Below, piece after piece: positions 31,433 to 41,974 of a DNA stretch of 64,000 bases. A program made the translations under genes and the position numbers. The stretch's first letter is position 1. Every line of letters starts with the position of its first letter. Below the pieces are notes generated by a model, which made no database searches, was not told the DNA's origin, and saw only the letters and a program-made list of their open reading frames with translations. The stretch lies in assembly GCA_018340375.1 (NCBI GenBank), contig JAFFJZ010000016.1, positions 3,603,372-3,667,371 of the forward strand. Direction: 5' to 3'. The stretch is from Gonatopus flavifemur (Eukaryota > Arthropoda > Insecta > Hymenoptera > Dryinidae).

Positions 31433-32097
31433 ATAATATGTCATCACTCGTTTTAATTTATTGAATGATGGAAATCTACTAAAGATTTCACAAGTCTCTG
31501 GTCTTGTCACTAGTACTAAGGTAGAACGTTGTTCAGGAACTTCTCTGATGACTCTCTCAGAATGTGGCCAGTTATCTTCGGTTTGAGATAATCATGTGGG
31601 CCATTAAACCGAAATACATCGTTCATCAACTCAGAAGGCACTTTTCCTCGTGGAATAACGTCCACTGAATTGTCATCTGATCTAACATGATGCCACTCTG
31701 AAGGAGATACTGATTTAAGAATATCTGTCACTCTGTTACCGATAAAAATCTTCAATGTGTGAGGAGGAGTATTAATCCAGGTGGGAGCAATCATTGAATC
31801 TGACCAAAAGAATATCTCTTCGAATGAGATGTCACGTAATGATTTGATTACACCATCCCATAATTGTGCCAATAATAAGGCTGAACGGAGCTCCAAACGA
31901 GACAAAGTAATGCCATTTAGAGGTGCATCGCGAGATTTTGAACATAACAATTGCACAAAACAGTTCAGGTCAGTTTCTCTTTTGTCGCAAGATCGAATAT
32001 AGATACAAACACCGTAGGCACGCTCACTCGCATCGCAAAAACCGTGTAGTTGTAAAAGAATAACGTTGCCAATGATGACCCTACAATCAATGGACAT
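31433..32097 (-). pseudogene. BEL RNase H and connection region
   Basis: The frame starting near 32097 has LQLHGFCDASERAYGVCIYI (first RNase H Asp), LCSKSRDAPLNGITLSRLEL (Glu), IFFWSDSMIAPTWI (Asp), then IGNRVTDILKSV, EWHHVRSDDNSVDVIPRG. After a stop at 31516 a shifted frame gives EIFSRFPSFNKLKRVMTYYL up to the insertion site of element B at 31432. This is the BEL/Pao RNase H domain, with the catalytic acidic residues still visible. Confidence 0.88.
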
Positions 32098-32115
32098 GGT
32101 TTGTAATAGTGGTAA

Positions 32116-33268
32116 TTATTGTTTATAATTTATCCAGCATGTGTATACATCATGTGGTACAGTCTCATCCCAGTCAAATTTGATTCCCCATAACGATTGC
32201 ATTATCAATTTCGCAACTACAGTTACAGGTCCCAGCAGCCCCAATGGATCACACAATTTCGCTACTTGTGACAAAATTGCACGTTTCGTTACAATTTGAG
32301 TACTAGTTATATCAGCTATAATGAATGCGATTGGATCTTGTTTAGGGTTCCAATGAACACCAAGAGCCTCAGTAGTTCCGTTTTGATTGAGGCATAAGTG
32401 TTCATCTTGATATAAATTCGATGAACCGTTGATCAGTTGCGAATCATTTGAAGCCCACTGTCTTAATTTAAAGCCGCTTTCGTTAGTGACAAGTAATATG
32501 TCAGTGAGAATTTTCTGTGCTTCAGCCAATGTTTGGATGCCTGTTATCATGTCATCAACATAAAAATCATTTGCCAAAACATTTGCTGCCTCATGATAAA
32601 ATTTCTTGTAATCATCTGCTAGCTGTTTCAAAGTTCTGATTCCCGGGTAAAAATGCGAACCGGCCCAATCCTGGCCCCGTCGAGGCCCTGTTTAGGAGGG
32701 TCTTGGCCCGGATAGGGCCCGGACAGGGCCACTTTTCAATCAGGGAAATTTCTACCTGGGTCGCTAGAAACGGCGCAGATGATGTACCATATGTAATAGT
32801 ATTCAACTCGAACGTTTCCAACTTCCGATCAGGATTTTCTCGCCATAATATTTTTTGAAATTCACGATCATCTTGGAGAATAAGTATTTGGCGATATATT
32901 TATTCTATGTCAGCTGTGAGTACGAAAGTGTGACATTTGAAACGAACGATTATCGAAAATAAGGTCTCCTGAATTGTTGGATTGATTCACAGATTATTGT
33001 TCAATGGAAAACCAGTGGTAGTTTTCGCAGAACCATCAGAAACCACACGTACTTCTGTTGTCAGATCGATATCTTCAATAACTGCATGGTGAGGTACATG
33101 AAAACCTTGGTTAATTGAAGCATTCGATATCTCACACATATTCAATACAAGTTTCGAATATTCATTCACAAAGGATACGTATTGTTTTTTCAATCCATCG
33201 TTTTTGCTTAACATTTTTTCTGATGAGAGGAGTCTCCTGTGAGCTGATTAATGAGAATCTCCTGACAG
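32116..33268 (-). pseudogene. BEL reverse transcriptase relic
   Basis: Blocks on the minus strand: LKKQYVSFVNEYSKLVLNMC, VPHHAVIEDIDLTTEVRVVS, DGSAKTTTGFPLNNNL, then a shifted part with FKCHTFVLTADIE (first Asp region), KLETFELNTITYGTSSAPFL and, after a small insertion, FYVDDMITG (the YVDD catalytic box), FKLRQWASNDSQL, LGVHWNPKQDPI, KLCDPLGLLGPV, CWINYKQ. Stops and frameshifts are present. The 32640-32752 insert separates SAPFLAT from the rest of the palm. Confidence 0.88.
32640..32752. repeat. small GC-rich insertion in BEL RT
   Basis: About 113 bp starting CCCGGGTAAAAATGCGAACC and ending GGAAATTTCTACCTGGG, a short inverted repeat. The interior is rich in GGCCC/GGGCC (GGCCCCGTCGAGGCCC, GGGCCCGGACAGGGCC), which contrasts with the AT-rich surroundings. 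It splits the reverse transcriptase frame. Confidence 0.6.
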
Positions 33269-34552
33269 TCCATTCAAAAAGTCCGTAGGATGACACATAG
33301 ATGGCATTAATAGAATTTTTTCATATGATTTTTATTTAGCACTAACCTTCAAACGATACGTGTGTGATTTTAATGGCAATCTGACTGATTCGTGAGTTAT
33401 AGCATTTTGTGTGAAGCAACTTTTGTTATTGAAAAAAAAAATGGAAAAAATTGATTTCGAGTTTTGATGAAGCATTGCTTTTTGATGGAAAAAAAATACA
33501 GTGGAAACCGAACAATGGCTTGATAAACATTATCCGGACTCTGCTCCATCGAGACAAATGGTAGAGAGGTGAATTGTTGAATTTAAACGTGGTCGAACCA
33601 GCGCAAATGATGCAGAGCGCAGTGGACGCCGAAATGAAGCTGTTATTCCAGGAAAAATGAAAAAAAATCCACAAATCGGTTTATAAACGATCTCAAATTG
33701 AAGGTGCACGAGCTAGCTAACATTGTAAAGATATCAGATGGTAGTGTTTTCACCATTTCAAACGAATATTTGGGTATGTGAAAGCTCTGTGCAAAGTGAG
33801 TGCCGCGTGAGCTCACAGTCGACCAAAAACTATGACGAATTGATGCTTCAGAGGAGTGTTTGGCGCTGTTGAACCGCAATAAAATCGAATTCTATCGTCG
33901 ATATGTGACAATGGATGGAACATGGCTTCACCATTATACACCAGAATCCAAAAGACAGTCAGCTGACTGGACAGCAGTCGACGAATCGAATCCAAAGCGA
34001 GTAAAGACGCAACAGTCGGCCGGTAAGGTGATGGTGTTTATATTTTGGGATGCGAAGGGAATAATATTCATCGACTATCTCCAAAAAGGAAGCACCATCA
34101 ACAGCGATTATTATTGTACACTTTTGAATCGATTGAAGGCTGAAATCACGAAGAAGCAGCCACATTTGCGAAAGAAGAAAGTGTTGGTCCACCAAGACAA
34201 TGCATCGCATCAAAATCGATGGAAACGATGGCAAAATTGAATTAATTGGGCTGCGAATTGCTTACCCACACACCGTATTCTTCAGATTTAGCCCCCAGCG
34301 ACTTTTTTTTTGTTTTCAGATCTCAAGAGAATGCTTGCTGGAAAGAAATTGAAGTCAAATGATGAAGTAATCGCTGAAACTGAGGCCTATTTTGAAGAGA
34401 AAGAGAAATCGTACTATAGAAATGATATCGAAACGTTGGAAAATCGCTATACTCGTTGTATCGCCCTCTAAGGGAACCATGTTGAATAATAAAATCGAGT
34501 TTTGTCAAAGTTTTGTTTTCTTCTCACTTATCCTACGGACATATTGAATGAC
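33267..34552 (+). mobile_element. irritans-like mariner inside BEL
   Basis: Ends GTCCATTCAAAAAGTCCGTA and its diverged reverse complement TACGGACATATTGAATGAC. It lies between BEL protease-side and reverse transcriptase-side coding blocks. The TA flanks have mutated. About 1.29 kb. Confidence 0.8.
33466..34489 (+). pseudogene. mariner transposase relic
   Basis: In several frames: EQWLDKHYPDSAPSRQMVER, FKRGRTSANDAERSGR, LTVDQK, then a 126-codon open block (33860-34240) with FYRRYVTMDGTWLHHYTPES (Glu of DETW replaced by Gly), AGKVMVFIFWDAKGIIFIDY, KVLVHQDNASHQN, then PHTVFFRFSPQRLFF-type frameshifted third-Asp region and a C-terminus ending in TAA at 34487-34489. Very similar in layout to Himar-type irritans transposases. 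Inactive. Confidence 0.82.
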
Positions 34553-35406
34553 CTGGTAATGTTATAGAATTTTCCTCGAAAGCAAGTCTTACAATATATT
34601 TACCAGAGATGGGATCGCGGTTTGTGTTATTTCAATAATGTAATTCTGCTGATTTTCCATTTGAAGACAATATTTACTTGTCATTGGTTCTTCTATTTCC
34701 CAAAATTTTTGAATTTGTTGGTATAAATCATTCATTACTAAATTACAGATAGTTTGGTCGGATGAGTTTGATTGAGCAACTGATCCCGTCAAAATCCATG
34801 CAACTAATTTTAATTTTCTTTGCATTATGATATAATGACCGTTCAATTGTATTTGACCAACATTCAAAAGCGAATAAAACCATTCCGCGCCCAGAAGAGC
34901 ATCAATCTCAGCTGGTTTGTTACAATTTGGATCTGCAAATCTAATGTCAGATGGAATATGTTCAATTGCATTTCATTTGGTAAGCATTGAGATGGAAGTA
35001 TTTCTATGATTTTTGGTGATATTCAGAAATGAACGCTATCTGTAAAATTACTATGTTTTGATTCAATTGTTGCACATAATGAATAATTCACCCTTGATAC
35101 TGATTGTTGAATTTCGCTAATGGTGATAGTATTTCTTTGTTTTGATGAACCCGATTTGTCAGCCACTTGGTCCGAAATAAAATCTGATTGGGAACCAGAA
35201 TCGAGTGATACTCTGCACGTTTGTGAATTACCAGATATATCAATTACATTGATTATCTGGTTGGATAATATAACATGTGTTTGTTCATCCAGTTTTGAAA
35301 ATATCGCAAAAATTGGGAATAATGCTAAGAATGGTTTCTTTGTAGCTTCTAGTGCACGATAATGTTTGATTGCAGTATCTAATAACTCTTCCAAGGTGGT
35401 TGCACT
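34553..35406 (-). pseudogene. BEL protease region
   Basis: From 35394 downward: EELLDTAIKHYRALEATKKP, VILSNQIINVIDISGNSQTC, VSLDSGSQSDFISDQVADK (aspartic protease active site, DSGSQ), RNTITISEIQQSVSRVNYSL. A second block (34867-34589) continues the pol linker toward RDPISGKYIVRLAFEE, the conserved start of the BEL RT region, where the mariner at 33267-34552 interrupts. Frameshifted in the middle. Confidence 0.82.
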
Positions 35407-35566
35407 TACAGAGTGGCCACAGACCGGGAAAACCGGGAATTATCAGGGAATTTTATTTAACCGGGATTTATCAGGGAAATTGCAGGGAATCTTTCAAGTG
35501 ATCAGGGAATTTTTCATTTCGATAGAAATCTTATGTAAAACGCTCTACTTTGATGATTTTTTCATA

Positions 35567-36650
35567 TACTACTGTGGGCAAAAAGTAAGGTGAATTTGTT
35601 TGTAAAATGAAAAATCTTCATTTATTCTTCTACATCAATTTCATCCCCTTCAAAGTAATCTCCTCAAAGTAAGTGAAGTAAGAATAGCCAGAAGTCACAC
35701 GGAGCCAAATCAGGCGAATACGGTGGTTGCGGAACGATATGCGTCGAATTTTTGGCAAAATGGTCACGAAGAACAAGTGCAGTATGAGACGGTGCATTAT
35801 CGTGATGCAAAAACCAAGAGTTGTTGGCCCATAATTCTGGTCTTTTTAGACGAATTGCTTCACGCAAACGACGCATAACGCTTAAATAATATTCCTTATT
35901 GACAGTTTGGCGAGGTGGAAGGAATTCATGGTGCACCACAGCACGAAAATCGTAAAAACTGTCATCATGACCTTGATTTTTGAACGACTTTGACGTGCTC
36001 TTTTCGGTCTGGCCTCGAGCACCCCTTTAGCACGATATTCGCTTGATTGGTCGGTTGTTTCAGGGTCGTAAGCATAAATCCAAGTCTCATCTCCCGTAAT
36101 CATGCATTTGAGCTTGTCCTGATAGTCAGAAAGCATTGTTTCACACACATCAACGCGACGACTTTTTCGCAAGAAATTGAGCGTTTTCGATACCAAACGA
36201 GACTTGACTTTTCGTAGGCCCAAATGGTCTTTCAAAATGGTTTTCACAGATCCTTCTGATATTCCGATCATATCAGTAAGGTCTCTAACAGTCAACCGAC
36301 GATTTTTGAGCACTAATTCCTTCACTCCATCGACGTGTTGGTCATCTGTTGACGTCGATGGTCGTCCGGAGCGTTCCAAGTCATCAACACGTTCTCGACC
36401 CTCTTTGAAGTCTTTGTACCACTTATAAACATTTTTCTGCGACATGGTAGAATCACCAAAGGCCTTTCGCAACATCCTCAAAGTTTCCGCAACCGAAATT
36501 TCATTCCGCAAACAAAATTTGATTGCACTTCTCTGCTCAATTAAATCAGACATTGTGAGAATCGAAAAATGCACTCTTGGTCGTTTGGTAAACACAAGCA
36601 TAAATGTATTACTGATAATGACATTGACATGAAATTTGGCAGAGATGTCA
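35567..36650 (-). mobile_element. mariner, AAAAAGTAAGGTG-end family, truncated
   Basis: Left end CTGTGGGCAAAAAGTAAGGT resembles the mariner at 43896 (TGTGTTCAAAAAGTAAGGTG). The opposite end should be near 36650-36700 but is too diverged to place, so the right border is approximate. Confidence 0.7.
35622..36553 (-). pseudogene. mariner transposase with C-terminal internal deletion
   Basis: Start taken at Met of MSDLIEQRSAIKF (36553). N-terminal KNVYKWYKDFKEGRERVDD, RSGRPSTSTDD, then MITGDETWIYAYDPETTDQS (first Asp). After a frameshift near 35900: MVHHEFLPPRQTVNKEYY, WFLHHDNAPSHTALV (second Asp), PPYSPDLAPCDFWLF (third Asp, DD34D by count). Then the frame runs directly into a stop and GDYFEGDEIDVEE, so about 50 codons between DFWLF and the C-terminus are deleted. 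Inactive. Confidence 0.85.
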
Positions 36651-36872
36651 TTAACAATCCTGCCAACTTAAGAAAAAAAGAACTAGCTTGAAATGTCAAT
36701 TCCCATGCGATGACCCATGCGAACTAACTGGGCATTTACAGAAGGGTACTTACTAGAAGAATGGGGTATATATTGATTATTTACATACAACCTGTATCCT
36801 GAACAGAAAACTTGCAATAAAATTCCGACATCTTGCGAGGACTAACTACAATTCGTAACAGCGGAAAAAGTA

Positions 36873-37092
36873 TCAGGAGAGAAATGTTACATTACAAATT
36901 ACTATATTTCTAGCAAGTACGAGACAGACTTTTCTTTATGATGACATTTACTCCAGTACCTCCTGAAAAATTACTATATCTGATAGTAGAATATGCAAGG
37001 ATCCTTCTGTATTATAATATCAGATACAGTAATTTTTCAGAGAGTACCGGAGTGAATGTCGGTGTGTTTATAATATAACATTTCTCTCCGTG
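36873..37092. repeat. MITE with CTCTCCGTGTA end
   Basis: About 220 bp. The right end ATTTCTCTCCGTGTA mirrors GGAGAGAAATGTTAC at the left; the inner pair CAGTACCTCCTGAAAAATTA / TAATTTTTCAGAGAGTACCG is clear. Same terminal type as the MITE at 56033. Confidence 0.65.
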
Positions 37093-37750
37093 TATAACTT
37101 CGTTTTAAAACCACATTCCTTCGTTTCAATGAATTAATGAGTTCAATCAATCTATGTATTTTTTCATTTGACTCAACATTTCTTTCAAAACGACATTTCA
37201 ACAAAGAGAAACGTCTAAAATTCTCAAAAATATAAACATCTGAATAATTTCAATCCACAGAATACTTTTCCACAGAAATATGCTTAGGAATCGGAAACTA
37301 TCTTTGAGATCCGAATTCAAAGCAGTGAATAAGATTATTCCTTTTCATTGTCATAAAAGGTGTTTTTTCTATATCGACTGAAATTGTGATTGTTCCTGAA
37401 AAGATTTAATAACTCAAAAAACAATGCTGAAATTAGCTCGAGGAAGTAGTTCAAGTACAGGGCCGCGACGTGACGGAGTAATATAAATTTTAAACTCCTG
37501 CTTATGAATACAAAAATCGGGCTACTTTCTCGGACTAATTTCAGCATCTCTTCAAAATTGTTATATTTCTCCCCTCCTGATTCGCTTAAAAATAGAAAAT
37601 AATAAGTACCTGCATTTTTTTTACAACTGGAAAGAGATGCAAGTATTGATTATTTTTCATTTTATTCACTCCTACTTGAAAAAGATAGACACAGAAATTG
37701 AGGATCTATTAATTTCTGTATAGAGAGAAATGAATGCTGTTGAGCTGTAC

Positions 37751-37978
37751 ACTGAAAAAAAGCACTACTTCAGATAAAGAAACCGTTTCTTCAAATAGAG
37801 ACAAAGGAATATCCTCCCAATTTCATGTATATTTTATTGTATCGGTGACCATTTAATCGAATCGATAAAGCATATTTTGGAACGAAGAAATATACATTTG
37901 AATGAGAGGAATATTTCCTTTCCACTATTGGAAAGAATGATTTTTTCGTCTAAAGTAATTTTCTCTCACAAGTCTACA
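37751..37978. repeat. MITE with CACTGAAAAAAAGC end
   Basis: TA precedes CACTGAAAAAAAGCACTACT. Inner inverted blocks AAGGAATATCCTCCCAATTT and AATGAGAGGAATATTTCCTT are visible; the right tip is degraded. Confidence 0.5.
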
Positions 37979-38116
37979 ATGAGATATTGAAAGCGAAAAA
38001 CCTACCAGACAGCGCAAGAATACTTAAAGAATTCAAAAGGATTCATTCGGCGTTTTTGAACGGTCCCCGTTATGTCTGCACCCAATGAACGCTTTGAGAA
38101 TTGATTGCATTCAAAC

Positions 38117-38224
38117 CAGTGTTTCCACAAAGGGATTTCTTTCTTCATTTGATTGGGCTATCTAGTTAATGCAAGGTCGTGATTGGTCAATTCTCTTAGA
38201 AAGCGGGATCACGTGGAAACACTG
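38117..38224. repeat. 108-bp hAT-type MITE
   Basis: Ends CAGTGTTTCCAC and GTGGAAACACTG, flanked by a perfect 8-bp duplication ATTCAAAC (38109-38116 and 38225-38232). Non-coding. Confidence 0.9.
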
Positions 38225-38658
38225 ATTCAAACTGAATTTTCGATGAATTCTCTTTGAACATAATGAGTTCATAAGCTGTTCATTTGGTGCAGCCATTAAC
38301 GGAGGTTCATATGGAATTATAGCGTGCTGTTTGGACCTGTATGTTGGAATGAATGTTATTCGTTCAGCACATGATTCTCCAATTGACTATGTATAGTATG
38401 ATATCCGCAAAAAAACTGAGAAAGTTGAATCGTTTTTCATTTGGATTATTCTAGATCCAATCACTGATTTGTTTCGAATGAATAATTAGAACTTGAAGAG
38501 CATATATCATTCAAGTTACAATGGGAAAAATATTTATTCATCCTCTCTTCGTAAAATTTATTTTTAGAAATTAAGTATTCAATTTGATACAGAAATTGAT
38601 GATGTGTGGGGAATGAGTTCTTTATTTAGAAGATGAATTTATTTAGGGCAAGCATTCT

Positions 38659-39040
38659 CCCTAGTAAAAATGAATCATATAAGAGCATACATAAAGCATA
38701 TAGAAACCATATATGGTCATATATGGCCATATATAATTCATACGCAATCCATATTGAATCCGTATATGATCATATATGGCCCATACAGAATCCATATATG
38801 ACCTTTCGATGCAAGACTTTCCCATACATATGAAAAAATTCTGTCACATATGAAATATTTTTCGTATATGGATTTTATATGGATTATATATGAGTCATAT
38901 ATGATCATACATGGATCACATATGGATTAAATATGGATTGTATATGATTCTATGCATTTTCATATATGAATCATATATGAATTTTATATGTATTATGTAT
39001 GGATTATGTATGGGTCATATATGTTCGTTTTCTACTAGGG
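38659..39040. repeat. CATATATGG-motif element with CCCTAGTA ends
   Basis: Starts CCCTAGTAAAAATGAA and ends TTCGTTTTCTACTAGGG. The 380-bp interior consists almost only of variants of CATATATGGATCATATATG in both orientations, about 20 copies. No coding content. Confidence 0.75.
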
Positions 39041-39950
39041 CTATTATTTGATTTAATTGAATATTTCATCAATCCCAAAAAATGTACTATGGAGAGGAGA
39101 AAAATGAACTATTTATTTGTCGAGAAGGAATTTTTCCAGTGGATATGAATATGGATACATATTCCAAACGATAATTACCAATGTTTAGTTTTATTCCAAA
39201 CTTCATATAAAGAAGTAGAAGAGCCTTCGAATCAATTGTGGGAATTTAAAGAAATCGTTTCTTCCGTCATAATTAGTGACATTAGAAAACTAAACTCAGG
39301 GCATTCATAAGTACAAATGTGTATCACAGATCAATAAGGATTTGATGAAATATTTTCTGTGATGAATTAATAGACTTGTTCTGATCAAAGAATCTTTCTG
39401 TCAGTATGATATTTTCCTTGGTCCCCTTGAAATAATATTTTTCTCGTAGTACCTATATGCGTAATATCTCCATGAATTAACTCTCATTAATAATGATTTA
39501 CTTGCAACAATTATATAATTCTCTCAAATATAAGTCTCCACAGTTCCACCCGAATCAAACCAATTCTTATATGGAGACCGAATAATCTTTCACTTCAAGA
39601 AATCCATTGCTATTCATATCCTGTGTTTCATTAATTCAAGCAAAGGCATTATAACATCGAAGATCTTGTGATGGATATTTGTATTTTTTCTAAAATAATG
39701 TCTCCTGATATTCTTTATCAACATCATGTCATAATATTTCGATTCCCGATTCTGGGGTAGTGGAATATTGTATACAATCACTATTGTATTGTATTGTATT
39801 TCTTTAACTATAATTCAATTTTATTTAACATTAATTGAATGGATAATATGATTTCTTGATGGGAAACATAAGAGGTATGTCTTATTTTTACTCTAGAACT
39901 GGAGAAAGACTCAGTGTACTTAAATGGGTCCAGATTATGGTGGATAACTT
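39041..39950. other. interior of the 4.6-kb element, no gene seen
   Basis: AT-rich sequence with a short TATTGTATTGTATTGTATT run near 39782-39800. No motif or repeat border supported. Confidence 0.4.
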
Positions 39951-40057
39951 GCAAAAACAGCTGAATACCGGAATATCAGGGAGAAATGTGCGAATAGTCC
40001 TGGAAAACCTGGAAGTATCAGGGAATTTCGTCAGCCTTTTTTTATGGCCACCCTGTA

Positions 40058-40790
40058 GCTTTCGTTGGTATCTGCTCCAATTCAAACAAACCCTGGATTC
40101 GATTTTATCTCACTGCTGTGGGATCATCATGATAATTTTGTAACATTGACCACGCTACGTCGTAGTTGTCGTCAGAAATACCTATTGACTCAATTTTCTC
40201 AAATGCTTTGCTGGTAAGACAGGATCTCGAATACATAAGCTTTGCGATGGATTGAGTTGAACGTTATTACGAATCGCACTTGTAAAAGAATTCGCGGAAC
40301 TTGGCCAAGCCTCATATGAGCCAGCAAATTGAAGAAGTCGCATCTTGGGAAATTTTGTTGCGGCATCAGCTGCATTTGCAGCAACGTCATTCATGCCTTG
40401 AATCAGTATTGCAGGAGGTACGACAGGTAGTACAACAGGAGGTACATTTACATTTTCGATTCCTTCCCGGACAACATTAATACGATCATTTTCTTGAACA
40501 ATTTTTTGTGCCTGGGCTAAGCACTTGGAATAGGAATTTTCAACCTCTAAGCGTTTGTTATACTGTCCGTCTACTTCATCTTCTCCAACTAATTTTTCGA
40601 GTTTAGTTTGAATTTCTTCAAATCTCTCGATTGTAGCTGTCAATAATGCTACTTTACGTAATTCTAACATTTCTGGATTTTCAGCATAATTGCTCAAAAA
40701 ACTTGTGTAAAAAAAAAGTAATTTTGCCTGAATAGCACCTCTTTGTCTTCCTAATGAAGTTGAGTTTAATTTTGAAAATTTACAGATAAT
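40058..40790 (-). pseudogene. BEL gag relic
   Basis: The frame is open from near 40790 (GRQRGAIQAKL, then LSNYAENPEMLELRKVALLT, ERFEEIQTKLEKLV) through a coiled-coil-like stretch and a Pro/Val-rich linker (PPVVLPVVPPAILI) to FPKMRLLQFAGSYEAWPSSA, NSFTSAIRNNVQLN, the conserved DUF1759-type gag core. A frameshift near 40190 precedes KIESIGISDDNYDVAWSMLQ and an LFELEQIPTK block at the insertion of the 4.6-kb element. No in-frame ATG is visible at the N-terminus, so the initiator is lost or further upstream. Confidence 0.82.
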
Positions 40791-41058
40791 TATGTTCTAA
40801 TTGAATGACACATCTCAATAGAGCTTTTTTAACGAATGATTCATTAATTTATCTCTAATCTATACAAATATATATTCAAAGTTTCGCAAGGGAAAAAGTA
40901 CCAGACAACCATAAGAATATGTTTTGTATTGAATATTTGAAAATATTTCATTTCAGAAGTTCAAAACCATTGGCAGAATGTGAATTATCAAGAATTGAGT
41001 CGATATATCGAGATTCATATAACCCCCAAATTGACGCGAAACAAAATTTGACTGCATA
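40791..41058. other. probable BEL 5' leader/LTR side
   Basis: AT-rich sequence upstream of gag on the minus strand; a primer-binding site or LTR border could not be identified. Confidence 0.3.
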
Positions 41059-41974
41059 ACACGTCGTTCAATAAGTCCCGAGACTAACAACGAAAACGAC
41101 ATTTTTTTCTTTTGGAAAATCATTTTTATTCATGAATATAATCTCCTTTTAGAGTGATACAATCTTTCCAACGCCTTTCCAACATTCCTATCCCATGTTT
41201 ATAGAAGGATTTATCTTTTGCTTCAAAATAGGATTCAGGTTCGGCAATGACTCCCTCATTCAAGCTAAATTTTTTTCCCTGGAGCATATTTTTGAGATCA
41301 GCAAAGAGCCAGTAGTCGCTGGGGGCTAAATCTGACGAATATGGGGGATGGGGAAGCAAATCAAAGCCCAACTCGTTGAATTTTGCCATTGTTTTCATGG
41401 ACTTGTGGCATGGTGCATTGTCTTGGTGAGAAAGAATTTTTTTCTTCTTCCTGTGCGGTCGTTTTGCTGCGATCTCCTCCAAACGTACCAACAAGTCCAT
41501 ATAATAATCACTGTTGATCGATTTACCTTTTTCCAGGTAGTTAATGAAAATCACGCCATGTGTATCCCAAAAAACTTACATTTTCCGGTGTAACGGCTTC
41601 CAATGCCTTACCCGAACGTTCTGCATCGTTTGTGTCCGTACGACCGCGTGTAAACTCAGCATATCAACGACAAATCGTTGATTTGGATGGAGAGGAGTCC
41701 AGGTAACGTTTTTCAAGTCATTGCTGGGCTTCTACGGTGTCTTTACCCATTAAAAAACAATGTTTTATCAACACGCGAAACTCGCTTTCCTCCATTTTTC
41801 AAACAAATGACGAAGTGACTTGACTCTAACCTCGATAACTCTGCTGTTTGTGGTCTGATTGACGTGAAATTTTTACACGTTTCATGTGAAGGTTCGCACT
41901 CTAGGGAAACGTAGCCAGTTTGGTACTACTAGCACCATCTCTGGGTTAGTCTCGGGACTTATTGAACGATGTGT
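41059..41974 (-). mobile_element. irritans-like mariner with internal deletion
   Basis: 916 bp flanked by TA (41057-41058, 41975-41976). Ends ACACGTCGTTCAATAAGTCC and the near-exact reverse complement. About 370-400 bp shorter than a full mariner because the middle of the transposase is missing. Confidence 0.9.
41126..41795 (-). pseudogene. mariner transposase, internally deleted
   Basis: N-terminal part from 41795: MEESEFRVLIKHCFLMGKDT, FTRGRTDTNDAERSG, EAVTPENV. It then jumps to the core at FLGYTWRDFH/MIFINYLEKGKSINSDYY, so the second helix-turn-helix, WVPHEL linker and first catalytic Asp are gone. The rest keeps LSHQDNAPCHKSMKTMAKFN (second Asp), PPYSSDLAPSDYWLF (third Asp) and the C-terminus LKGDYIHE. 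Strongly Himar-like. Inactive, but the ends are intact and could be moved by a related transposase. Confidence 0.88.

Larger units (their letters stand above)
35409..40055. mobile_element. unclassified 4.6-kb element with CAGRGTGGCCA ends
   Basis: Left end CAGAGTGGCCACAGACCGGG and right end ATGGCCACCCTG, with TA on both sides (35407-35408, 40056-40057). It separates BEL gag from protease. The subterminal 120 bp at the left hold four TCAGGGAATTT-like copies with ACCGGGAATT/ACCGGGATTT; the right has ATCAGGGAATTTCG and ATCAGGGAGAAATG. No transposase of its own is seen. It contains a mariner and at least four MITEs. Confidence 0.65.
14280..40800 (-). mobile_element. BEL/Pao LTR retrotransposon, split by nested insertions
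   Basis: Five blocks of minus-strand coding sequence follow in correct BEL order: gag (40790-40058), protease region (35408-34553), reverse transcriptase (33268-32116), RNase H (32097-31433), and integrase with C-terminal domain (15698-14280). The gaps between them are other elements. They add up to about 4.8 kb of BEL sequence. Many stops and frameshifts show it is dead. LTRs could not be recognised because the two ends share no sequence I can match. Confidence 0.85.

Noticed and set aside
38690..39020. CATATATGG array as CRISPR-like or centromeric satellite
   Set aside because: No spacers, no constant period, and terminal inverted repeats mark it as a small element.
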